From Mollicutes bacterium (GTDB taxonomy: Bacteria > Bacillota_I > Bacilli_A > Izemoplasmatales > Izemoplasmataceae): 35,248 bases of DNA. A program made the translations under genes and the position numbers. Below are positions 23,482 through 30,386 of the stretch, piece by piece (positions within the stretch are counted from its first letter, which is position 1; every line of letters starts with the position of its first letter). The DNA lies in NCBI GenBank assembly GCA_003552275.1, contig PUKL01000146.1, forward strand, positions 1 through 35,248, read 5' to 3'. Under the pieces are notes generated by a model. That model searched no databases, was not told where the DNA came from, and saw only the letters and a program-made list of their open reading frames with translations.

Positions 23482-24441
23482 ATGGCAACGTACAGTGGCG
23501 AGAAAGTGAAAATGTTCGCGTTGAGTGCCAATCCGAAACTCGCACAGGAAATTTCCGACTTCACGAAGATCCCATTGAGCAAATGCGATCTCAAGCGCTT
23601 TGCCGACGGGGAGATCGGAGTGGACATCGAAGAGACGGTCCGTGGTCATCAAGTCTTCATCATCCAATCCACACAACCGCCGGTCAATGAGCACATCATG
23701 GAATTGTTGGTCATGATCGACGCCGTGCGTCGTGCTTCGGCCAAGACCGTCAATGTGGTCATGCCTTATTACGGTTATTCCCGTCAAGACAGGAAGTCCG
23801 CAGCCAGACAACCCATATCCGCGAAGCTTGTAGCCAATCTGATCGAGACGGCGGGCGCCGACCGGGTCATATCGATGGATCTCCATGCCGGCCAGATCCA
23901 AGGATTCTTCGACATCCCGATCGACAATTTCTTCGGCATGCCCATCTTGGTCGATTATCTCCGGGAGACCCTCGATGAGAACAACATCGTCATCGTATCC
24001 CCCGACCACGGCGGTGCGGCGCGAGCCCGGCTCCTCGGCAACGCCATGCACGCACCCATCGCCATCATCGACAAGAGCCGTCCGAAACCGAACCAGGCCG
24101 AGGTGATGAACATTGTCGGGGATGTGGCCGGAAAGACCGCCATCATCATCGACGACCTGATCGACACCGCGGGGACCATCGGTATCGCCGCCGAAGCCTT
24201 GACGGATGCCGGTGCCATCCAAGTCTATGCCGCCTGTACGCATCCCGTCTTCTCCCATCCGGCCATCGAAAGGATCAACCGCAGCGGCATCAAGAAGATC
24301 ATCTGCACGAACACCATCCAGCTCAGGGAAGACCAACAATCCGACAAAGTCGTGCAGCTTTCCGTCGCACCCCTCTTGGGTCAGGGAATCTTGAACATAT
24401 TACAGGACAAGCCCCTCTCCGACCTGTTCGAACCGCATTGA
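23482..24441 (+). CDS. prs: Ribose-phosphate pyrophosphokinase (PRPP synthase)
   Basis: Prs makes PRPP from ribose 5-phosphate and ATP, feeding purine, pyrimidine, His and Trp synthesis. The 319 residues are full length for a class I enzyme: the regulatory flexible loop region YYGYSRQDRKSAARQPISAK (96-115), DLHAGQIQGFF with His135, SPDHGG, the catalytic loop residues Lys198 and Arg200 in IDKSRP (usually KRR), and the PRPP loop DDLIDTAGT at 224-232. The frame opens earlier, but TGGAGGG places the start at ATG 23482. It follows spoVG as in Bacillus, without glmU between. A 15-base-stem terminator follows. Confidence 0.97.
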   Translation: MATYSGEKVKMFALSANPKLAQEISDFTKIPLSKCDLKRFADGEIGVDIEETVRGHQVFIIQSTQPPVNEHIMELLVMIDAVRRASAKTVNVVMPYYGYSRQDRKSAARQPISAKLVANLIETAGADRVISMDLHAGQIQGFFDIPIDNFFGMPILVDYLRETLDENNIVIVSPDHGGAARARLLGNAMHAPIAIIDKSRPKPNQAEVMNIVGDVAGKTAIIIDDLIDTAGTIGIAAEALTDAGAIQVYAACTHPVFSHPAIERINRSGIKKIICTNTIQLREDQQSDKVVQLSVAPLLGQGILNILQDKPLSDLFEPH

Positions 24442-24469
24442 CAAAAGCGGTCCACAGCCTAGATTGGAC

Positions 24470-24511
24470 AATGTCCGCAGACTGCCGACAGTCTGCGGAC
24501 ATTCTTATTTC
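24470..24511 (+). terminator. Terminator after prs
   Basis: A perfect 15-base stem: AATGTCCGCAGACTG (24470-24484) with CAGTCTGCGGACATT (24489-24503) around CCGA, followed by CTTATTTCTT. The T-rich part overlaps the stop codon of the converging RDD gene. Confidence 0.88.
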
Positions 24512-25185
24512 TTCCAAGGGTCGCGTTTGTCGTATTCGTAGAGGAAGTCGTCTTTGCGGTCGATGGTCTCTTTGGCGGCCCAATCCTCTTTGCGGAGATC
24601 GGGTTCGATCATCTCCCAAGAAGGCTCGAAGTTTTCATCCACGATTCGGGTCTTGGCAAGCCGGTCATGCGGACCACGGGCATCGCGCCCGAAGACAATC
24701 ATGAACATACCGGCCAGGACAACCGTGTAGAAGAGTGTCCCCACGGAGCCCGTGAGCAGGGTGTAGATGTAGGGGTCGATGAGAATCGTCAGTGACAACG
24801 GGGTGACGGCATATATCCCCCATAGCATGATCGCCCTCAACATATGTTTCAACACGGAAGGGTTCCTTCCCCGTTCATCCACGACTTTCACGCCCATGAG
24901 CGATTTACCGAGGGTCTTTCCGTCTTTGATCCAGGGGACATAGGCGTAGTAGAGAATACCGACGATCACCCCGAGAAGCGCCGATACGATCGTGTAGGCG
25001 GCAAATGCGGCGGTGATCTCGTCCTCGATACCGATGTCGCCTTCCACAATCCAATTGATGAACGCTTCCCAACCGATGATGGGAATCGTGAGTTGCAGAC
25101 TCAACGACCAGAGTGTCTGAAAAAGGACAAAATCGAAGAAAGCGGCGAATAAGCGTCTGAATACGAGCATTCCGTTGTTTTCCAT
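24505..25185 (-). CDS. RDD-family membrane protein
   Basis: A 226-residue integral membrane protein of the RDD family, whose members have been linked to ion or small-molecule movement but mostly lack proven function. Seen: the N-terminal FRRLFAAFFDFVL helix with the family Arg and Asp, further hydrophobic segments around residues 60-85, 120-140 and 150-165, the loop motif DGKTLGKSLMGVKVVDERG, and the terminal HDRLAKTRIVDE. A charged tail of about 35 residues follows. GGAGGTGAG upstream decides for ATG 25185 over the longer frame from 25212. It stands alone between prs (convergent) and the asnS promoter (divergent). Confidence 0.85.
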   Translation of the reverse strand: MENNGMLVFRRLFAAFFDFVLFQTLWSLSLQLTIPIIGWEAFINWIVEGDIGIEDEITAAFAAYTIVSALLGVIVGILYYAYVPWIKDGKTLGKSLMGVKVVDERGRNPSVLKHMLRAIMLWGIYAVTPLSLTILIDPYIYTLLTGSVGTLFYTVVLAGMFMIVFGRDARGPHDRLAKTRIVDENFEPSWEMIEPDLRKEDWAAKETIDRKDDFLYEYDKRDPWKK

Positions 25186-25231
25186 GATATCCTCACCTCC
25201 ATTGCGGATCATTGTGTGGAGACACCGCGAG

Positions 25232-25259
25232 TTGACAAACGGCGTTTATGCATTATAAT
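25232..25259 (+). promoter_or_regulatory. Promoter of the asnS T-box transcript
   Basis: TTGACA (25232-25237) and TATAAT (25254-25259), both perfect, with a 16-base spacer. Confidence 0.88.
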
Positions 25260-25265
25260 TTAGTT

Positions 25266-25485
25266 ATGACAGATACAAATCGATGATCGGACACTTCGTC
25301 CGGCTCCCTCATCGAAGCGATTCCGGGACGGTGAGAGCCGGAAATGAAAGTCGGGCGAGAAACACCGGGAGAGATGGAAGAATCGAGTAGACCCATCCGT
25401 ATGCTTGCGTTAAAAGCGAGAGTGCTCTTTGAAACAAGGTGGTACCGCGGAAATCTTTCGTCCTTGAGCGCAAGGGCGTTTTTTT
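25266..25485 (+). ncRNA. T-box riboswitch, asparagine-specific, controlling asnS
   Basis: Stem I elements (GAGAGCCGG, GGGCGAGA) lead to a specifier loop in which GAGA-AAC-ACC presents the asparagine codon AAC at 25361-25363, the same layout as the serine leader at 15057. The T-box is AAGGTGGTACCGCGG (25436-25450). The terminator is CGTCCTTG (25459-25466) with CAAGGGCG (25471-25478) around AGCG, followed by seven T. The base after TGG is T, so pairing with a G73 discriminator would be a wobble. Nothing else was seen in the 321-base gap. Confidence 0.93.
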
Positions 25486-25506
25486 GTAAAAAGAGGAGGA
25501 ATGACC

Positions 25507-26892
25507 ATGGATATGACCGTTCGGAGACTGGTCGAAACCCACGATGAACACGCCGGAAAAGAAGTGGTGTTGAAGGGATGGGTGCGGAATCATCGCGCCC
25601 AGAAGGCTTTCGGTTTCATCAACGTGAACGACGGGACCTGTTTTGAGACGATCCAAGTCGTCTATGAAGAGGGTCTGACCGAAGACTTCGCACTGATCCG
25701 CAAGGTGCGCACCGGTGCCGCCGTTGAAGTTGCCGGCGAGGTCGTTTTGACACCACAGAGGGCGCAACCTTTCGAAATCAAAGCGCGCACCGTGCGAATC
25801 ATCGGGGATTCGCCCGAGGACTATCCGTTGCAGCCGAAACGACATTCAAGGGAGTTTTTGCGTAAACACGCCCATCTCAGAGGAAGGACGAACCTATTCA
25901 CCGCGGTGTTCCGGATCCGGAGCCTCCTCACGCACGCCATCCATGAGTTCTTCCAAAGTCGTGACTTCCTCCATCTGGCAAGCCCCATCATCACCGCGAG
26001 CGATGCGGAAGGAGCCGGGGAGATGTTCCGGGTGACGACGCTCACCCCCGAAACGATCAAAAAACAGGGCCGGGATATCGACTATACGGAAGACTTCTTC
26101 GGTAAGAAGACCAATCTGACCGTTTCCGGACAGTTGCAGGCCGAAGCCTTCGCTCAGGCTTTTCGGGCCGTCTACACCTTCGGACCGACCTTCCGTGCGG
26201 AAAAATCCCACACATCGACGCATGCTTCCGAGTTCTGGATGGTCGAGCCCGAAGTCGCATTCGCGGATCTCGACGACATCATGGAACTCTCCGAGGACAT
26301 GGTCAAAGAAATCATCGGTTACGTCCTCAAGCACGCCGAACGAGAGATGGCCTTCCTCGACCGTTTCGTCGAGAAGGGGCTCATCAAGAAACTCGAAGAG
26401 ATTGTCAACAGTGAATTCCACAAGGTGACGCACAAGGAGGCGGTCGCGATTCTGACCGATGCGGATTCCGCCTTCGACACCCCTCCCGAGCAGGGAGGAG
26501 ACCTCGCCACCGAGCATGAGAAAGCTTTGGTGGAGCATTTCGGCGGGCCCGTGTTCGTGACGGACTGGCCCAAAGACATCAAAGCCTTCTACATGCGTTT
26601 GAACGAAGATGAAGAGACCGTCGCCGCTTGCGACCTCCTCGTGCCCGGAGCCGGCGAGATTATCGGCGCATCCCAGCGTGAGGAGCGTCATGACATCCTG
26701 CAAAAGAGGATGCGGGCGATGGGGGTGGACGAGGACGAACTCGCATGGTATCTGGAGTTGCGTCGTTACGGTAGTGTGCCCCATGCGGGCTTCGGTCTCG
26801 GCTTCGACCGGATGCTCATGTACATCACGGGTGTGAAGAACATCCGCGATGTGATACCGTTCCCGAGAACGCCGAAGAACTGTGCGTTTTGA
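25507..26892 (+). CDS. asnS: Asparaginyl-tRNA synthetase
   Basis: AsnRS charges tRNA-Asn directly with asparagine. The 461 residues consist of an N-terminal OB-fold anticodon-binding domain (about 1-110: GWVRNHRAQKAFGFINVNDG) and a class II core: RTNLFTAVFRIRS, SGQLQAEAFAQAF, FGPTFRAEKSHTSTHASEFWMVEPE (motif 2), the AsnRS-typical PGAGEIIGASQREER, and motif 3 GFGLGFDRMLMYITG. AspRS is excluded by these segments. Three ATGs occur at 25501, 25507 and 25513; AGGAGG at 25494-25499 suits 25507 best. Controlled by the asparagine T-box; the leader's specifier codon agrees with the enzyme's identity. Confidence 0.97.
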   Translation: MDMTVRRLVETHDEHAGKEVVLKGWVRNHRAQKAFGFINVNDGTCFETIQVVYEEGLTEDFALIRKVRTGAAVEVAGEVVLTPQRAQPFEIKARTVRIIGDSPEDYPLQPKRHSREFLRKHAHLRGRTNLFTAVFRIRSLLTHAIHEFFQSRDFLHLASPIITASDAEGAGEMFRVTTLTPETIKKQGRDIDYTEDFFGKKTNLTVSGQLQAEAFAQAFRAVYTFGPTFRAEKSHTSTHASEFWMVEPEVAFADLDDIMELSEDMVKEIIGYVLKHAEREMAFLDRFVEKGLIKKLEEIVNSEFHKVTHKEAVAILTDADSAFDTPPEQGGDLATEHEKALVEHFGGPVFVTDWPKDIKAFYMRLNEDEETVAACDLLVPGAGEIIGASQREERHDILQKRMRAMGVDEDELAWYLELRRYGSVPHAGFGLGFDRMLMYITGVKNIRDVIPFPRTPKNCAF

Positions 26893-26923
26893 AAAAGTGC
26901 CCTGGAAGCCCCAGGGCACTTTT
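26893..26923. terminator. Bidirectional terminator between asnS and the SPFH gene
   Basis: AAAAGTGCCCTGG (26893-26905) and CCAGGGCACTTTT (26911-26923) form a 13-base stem around AAGCC. T-runs lie on both strands, and the two converging genes end at its edges, so it can serve both. Confidence 0.9.
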
Positions 26924-26925
26924 CT

Positions 26926-27927
26926 TCATTGTTTCTTCGCGCTTTCCTTCTTCTCTTCGAGTGATTGCTTGGTCTTGTCGGAAAGCTTGGGTTTGGGAGT
27001 GGTCTCGAAGGCTTCGGCGAGTGTGGACGCCATACCGACCATGCCTTGCATGTCGGAGGGGATGACGAGTTTCGTGGCTTGACCTTCGGCGACCTTCTCC
27101 ATGGCTTTGTAAGCCTCGAGGCGCAGGAACGCTTCGTCGGCTCCGGCGGCCTTGATGAGTTCGATACCCTTCGAAGTCGCTTTTTGGACTTTCAGGATCG
27201 CTTCCGCTTGACCTTCGGCTTCGAGTATACGGGTCTGTTTCTCACCGTCGGCGGCGAGGATGCGTGCCTCTTTCTCACCTTCGGCATTCAGGATGGCCGA
27301 ACGTTTGTTACCTTCGGCGATGAGGATGGACTGACGTTTCTCCCGCTCAGCGCGCATTTGTTTCTCCATCGCTTCCCGGATGTCCTTGGGCGGGATGATG
27401 TTCTTGACTTCGACGCGGTTGATCTTGATGCCCCAGGGGTCCGTCGCTTCGTCGAGGATCGTCCGGATTTTCTCGTTGATGTAGTCGCGGGAGGTCAGCG
27501 ATTCGTCTAGTTCGAGGTCACCGATGATGTTCCGGAGTGTGGTCGAGGTGATGTTCTCGATCGCCTTGATCGGATAGTTCACCCCATAGGTGTAGAGTTT
27601 CGGGTCGGTGATCTGGAAGAAGACGACGGTGTCGATCTGCATGGTGACGTTGTCCTTGGTGATGACGGGTTGCGGATCGAAGTCGACGACTTGCTCCTTA
27701 ATCGAGACCTTCAGTTTCACCCGGTCGATGAAGGGGATGAGGAAATGGATACCGACATCCCAGGTGGTGTAGTATCCGCCGAGTCGCTCGACGATGAAGC
27801 GGTTGGCCTGGGTGACGATGGTGAAACGGGTGGCGACATAGATGAGCAAGATGACGACAACAGCAATGACCAGTATAATACCGATGGTGCCTCCGGTAAC
27901 CAATATGGTGCCGATGGTGCTTGCCAT
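26926..27927 (-). CDS. SPFH/stomatin-prohibitin family membrane protein (QmcA-like)
   Basis: A 333-residue SPFH protein; these oligomerise into membrane-bound rings or scaffolds and mark membrane microdomains. One N-terminal membrane segment (about 12-34) is followed by the SPFH domain (about 35-205: VERLGGYYTTWDVGIHFLIPFIDRV, then VVDFDPQPVITKDNV, EATDPWGIKINRVEVKNI), then a coiled coil with repeated AEG units (LIAEGNKRSAILNAEGEKEA) and a charged C-terminus. It fits stomatin/paraslipin better than flotillin. AAGGAGG sets ATG 27927. It is last in the minus-strand operon with nfeD, its usual partner, but an RDD gene lies between. Confidence 0.93.
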   Translation of the reverse strand: MASTIGTILVTGGTIGIILVIAVVVILLIYVATRFTIVTQANRFIVERLGGYYTTWDVGIHFLIPFIDRVKLKVSIKEQVVDFDPQPVITKDNVTMQIDTVVFFQITDPKLYTYGVNYPIKAIENITSTTLRNIIGDLELDESLTSRDYINEKIRTILDEATDPWGIKINRVEVKNIIPPKDIREAMEKQMRAEREKRQSILIAEGNKRSAILNAEGEKEARILAADGEKQTRILEAEGQAEAILKVQKATSKGIELIKAAGADEAFLRLEAYKAMEKVAEGQATKLVIPSDMQGMVGMASTLAEAFETTPKPKLSDKTKQSLEEKKESAKKQ

Positions 27928-27979
27928 GTAAATCCTCCTTTTTGAATGGAATTATCTTCTTGGAATCTATGCGGTTCAT

Positions 27980-28000
27980 CCCGGAAGAAGATGATCCGGG
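27980..28000 (-). other. Small hairpin between the RDD and SPFH genes
   Basis: CCCGG (27980-27984) and CCGGG (27996-28000) can pair around an 11-base loop in the 76-base gap. No T-run and no promoter were seen, so SPFH is probably on the same transcript. Confidence 0.3.
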
Positions 28001-28003
28001 GTA

Positions 28004-28600
28004 TCAGATGGGATAGGGCACATCCTCCAAGATCACCCGGTTGCCGGAGATGCGATCCCGCAGGGTCTTTCGCTCTTGTGTGAAGGAAATGAGGAGAAAA
28101 TCGAGCCAGATGCCGAAGGAAGCCGTGAAGAACCAGAAGAATCCTTTCCAGAGGACTTCCCGCATGAAGAGCGTCCACCAGTTCACTCTTCCCCCGAGTT
28201 CGATCTTCAACCATTTTCTGCCGAAAGTGCGGCCTTTCATCAAGCCTTGATAGATGTAGTTACCCACGACCCAGCCGAAATAGAAATAGAGGAATGTGGA
28301 CATGAGGTAGGGGATGACGGCGGCATAGGCCTCGTTATATTCGTCTTCGAGTTCCTGCCGGTCTCTGTCGAAATCCTCCCGGGTGTAGGTTTCGTCCTCT
28401 TCCAGACGTTTTCTGAGGGCGTCGCGCTCGTCCCTGAGCTCGCCGGCCGCATACGGCCAATCACTCATGCTTTCATCGTAGCCGGTGAATTCACGGATGG
28501 TGCCGTCGACGAATATGCGGAACACGGTGAACACCAAGGAGATGATGATGACGAAGTCGACCATGAAGCTGGCGATACGGCGGAAAGTTCCCGCTGTCAT
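28004..28600 (-). CDS. RDD-family membrane protein with a charged insert
   Basis: A 198-residue RDD-family protein. It opens with FRRIASFMVDFVIIISLVF (first helix with Arg and Asp), carries KGRTFGRKWLKIELGGRVNWW before a WWTLFMREVLWK segment, and ends RKTLRDRISGNRVI, the usual RDD tail. Between the first and second hydrophobic parts (about residues 45-93) lies a very acidic, probably coiled-coil insert with alternating Glu, Asp and Arg. Its ATG overlaps the nfeD stop (ATGA, 28597-28600). Its position between nfeD and the SPFH gene suggests a role with that membrane complex; no biochemical function can be assigned. Confidence 0.82.
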   Translation of the reverse strand: MTAGTFRRIASFMVDFVIIISLVFTVFRIFVDGTIREFTGYDESMSDWPYAAGELRDERDALRKRLEEDETYTREDFDRDRQELEDEYNEAYAAVIPYLMSTFLYFYFGWVVGNYIYQGLMKGRTFGRKWLKIELGGRVNWWTLFMREVLWKGFFWFFTASFGIWLDFLLISFTQERKTLRDRISGNRVILEDVPYPI

Positions 28601-29037
28601 ACTTTCACCACGATGAGTTTGGCTCCCTCGATGGCGAGGATTTCAACCTTGTCATCGACTTGGATCGTCTCCGTTCCCGACGATATGGCCGTCCAATATT
28701 TCCCCTCGACCCGGACCTCGCCCCGTTCACCCGGGGGAATCTCCTGGGTGCAGATGGCGATCTTTCCGACGAGTCTGTCGACATTCGTACCGACGATGTT
28801 GGTGCGGAAATATTTTTTGGCCAGCGGACGGACGCTTAGAATCAAAAACAGGCTGGAACCTAGGAAAACACCGAACTGTACGCCCGTTCCCACACCGACG
28901 ATGGCCAGGATGAAAGAGACCACGGCACCGATGCTGAACCATAGACTCGTGAGGTCCAACGTCACGACCTCGATGAATGCCGCTATGATGATGACCGAGA
29001 ACCAGACGACAATCATGATGATTTGCATTGTTTCCAT
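28597..29037 (-). CDS. NfeD-like membrane protein
   Basis: A short NfeD (NfeD1b-type) of 146 residues, normally paired with an SPFH protein. Three hydrophobic segments lie at about 3-24, 32-50 and 53-70, followed by an OB-fold domain (about 85-146: LVGKIAICTQEIPPGERGEV, then EGKYWTAISSG, VDDKVEILAIEGAKLIV). The N-terminal serine-protease domain of long NfeD proteins is absent. The frame opens at 29097, but AGGAGG seven bases before ATG 29037 and the hydrophobic start fix the shorter form. The ATG overlaps the previous gene's TGA by one base. Such proteins are thought to assist SPFH assemblies or membrane integrity. Confidence 0.9.
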   Translation of the reverse strand: METMQIIMIVVWFSVIIIAAFIEVVTLDLTSLWFSIGAVVSFILAIVGVGTGVQFGVFLGSSLFLILSVRPLAKKYFRTNIVGTNVDRLVGKIAICTQEIPPGERGEVRVEGKYWTAISSGTETIQVDDKVEILAIEGAKLIVVKV

Positions 29038-29420
29038 CAGGAACCCTCCTCGACCTTGTTCAAATCGATGATAAGTGCTTTTTCTTCGGAACTCCAATTG
29101 GCTTTGAACTTCGGGGTATGGTTTGAAAGGTCCAGCCCCATAAGATCTGCGACATCTTGGACGAAACGCTTATTGCTGACCCGTGCATAGCTCGGGCGCA
29201 CGGTGATCTTGTGCCTTTTCTCATCGGGGATGGCGCCCCGCTGCCATTCTTGTTTCGTGACCGGCTTGATCGCGATGAGCTTGTTTTTACGATCCAACCC
29301 AAGAAGGACGCTGTAGGCGTTGTCGAAATGAGTACTGGCACTTTTGTTCAGGGTGATGTTGGTATCATAGAGTGTGGCAATTCCCTCACGAGGTTTACGG
29401 GAAATCCATTCAAAACTCAT
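29037..29420 (-). CDS. Conserved-looking protein of unknown function, first gene of the NfeD-SPFH operon
   Basis: I do not assign a function. The 127-residue product has no signal peptide, no membrane segment and no cysteine. It begins MSFEWISRKPREGIATLYD, alternates short beta-like stretches (ITLNKSASTHF, YSVLLGLDRKNKLIAIKPV, HKITVRPSYARVSNKRF) with one helix (FVQDVADLMGLDL) and ends in an acidic strand KALIIDLNKVEEGS. It is a soluble, probably compact alpha/beta protein. It is certainly translated in all likelihood: AGGAGGTGG lies before ATG 29420, a clear promoter is upstream, and its stop overlaps the nfeD start. The context suggests a cytoplasmic partner or regulator of the membrane proteins, which is inference only. 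Confidence 0.8.
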   Translation of the reverse strand: MSFEWISRKPREGIATLYDTNITLNKSASTHFDNAYSVLLGLDRKNKLIAIKPVTKQEWQRGAIPDEKRHKITVRPSYARVSNKRFVQDVADLMGLDLSNHTPKFKANWSSEEKALIIDLNKVEEGS

Positions 29421-29450
29421 TGATGACCACCTCCTGGTGTGTGCGCTTCA

Positions 29451-29479
29451 ATTATATACCACATTTCAACGATATTCAA
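29451..29479 (-). promoter_or_regulatory. Promoter of the unknown-nfeD-RDD-SPFH operon
   Basis: On the minus strand TTGAAT (29479-29474), a 17-base spacer and TATAAT (29456-29451). The transcript would start about 25 bases before ATG 29420. Confidence 0.75.
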
Positions 29480-29529
29480 GAAAATACAGTCTGATTATAA
29501 AAAATTACAATAAAGTGGGCTGGTCACGG

Positions 29530-29558
29530 TTGTACGAACGGGACGATTGGCTTATAGT
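29530..29558 (+). promoter_or_regulatory. Candidate promoter of the ttcA-like gene
   Basis: TTGTAC (29530-29535), a 17-base spacer and TATAGT (29553-29558), followed by GAGGTGAT before ATG 29583. Confidence 0.65.
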
Positions 29559-29582
29559 ATAACGTGTTTTGAGGTGATTTGC

Positions 29583-30386
29583 ATGTCAAAAGCCCTTGAT
29601 GTTCAAAAAGATGTGGTGAAGAAACATCGGCGGGAGCTTTGGTCGAAATTTGTGCGGGCGGTCCGCCAGTTCAACCTCATCGAAGAAGGCGATCGTATCG
29701 CCGTCGCCATGAGTGGCGGCAAAGACTCCCTGCTCATGGCGGTCATGATGAAAGAACTGCTTCGTCATCCTCTTGTCGGCTTCGAGGTGGTGTTCATCGT
29801 CATGGATCCCGGATACAACCGCGAACATCTCGATCAAATCGAGCAGAACGCGGCCGACTTGGATATCGATATCCAAGTGGAGCATAAACGGGTCTTTGAT
29901 GTCGTGCAGGAAAAAGCCCCCGACAATCCTTGTTTTCTCTGTGCCCGCATCCGGAGGGGTGTCCTCTACACCTTGGCGGAAAAGCACGGTTGCAACAAGC
30001 TCGCTTTGGGCCACCATTTCGACGATGTGATAGAGACGACGCTTTTGAACCTGTTCTATTCGGGCACGTTCAAGACGATGCTTCCGAAAGTGCGTTCGCA
30101 AAACTATGAGGACATGCATCTCATCCGTCCGCTCTTTTTCGTCCGGGAAAAAGAGATTGAGAAACTCATGCGCCGTCAGGGATTGAAGACCTTGGACTGC
30201 GCCTGTCCCCTCGGGTCGGAGTCGAAAGATTCCATACGCGAAGAGATGAAAAGGGTGTTGGCGGAATTGAAAAAACACAACAAAGACGTCGAAAAGTGTG
30301 TATTCCGCGCCGCCGACAACGTCAATTTAGACTATGTGCTGGGGTGGGAGAAAGACGGCAGGAAACACCGCTTCGATGAAGAATAG
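29583..30386 (+). CDS. ttcA: TtcA-family tRNA thiolation enzyme (PP-loop ATPase)
   Basis: TtcA-family enzymes activate a tRNA base with ATP and insert sulfur; E. coli TtcA makes 2-thiocytidine at position 32. The 267 residues show the PP-loop SGGKDS at 44-49, a CFLC pair (Cys117, Cys120), GHHFDDVIETTLLNLFYSG at 143-161, and Cys208 in DCACP. The three cysteines sit where E. coli TtcA binds its 4Fe-4S cluster. The precise base modified may differ in Bacillota, and relatives are sometimes mislabelled as tRNA lysidine synthetase; the cysteines argue against TilS. GAGGTGAT supports ATG 29583 over the upstream start. It ends exactly where convergent mnmE ends, with no gap. Confidence 0.85.
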   Translation: MSKALDVQKDVVKKHRRELWSKFVRAVRQFNLIEEGDRIAVAMSGGKDSLLMAVMMKELLRHPLVGFEVVFIVMDPGYNREHLDQIEQNAADLDIDIQVEHKRVFDVVQEKAPDNPCFLCARIRRGVLYTLAEKHGCNKLALGHHFDDVIETTLLNLFYSGTFKTMLPKVRSQNYEDMHLIRPLFFVREKEIEKLMRRQGLKTLDCACPLGSESKDSIREEMKRVLAELKKHNKDVEKCVFRAADNVNLDYVLGWEKDGRKHRFDEE

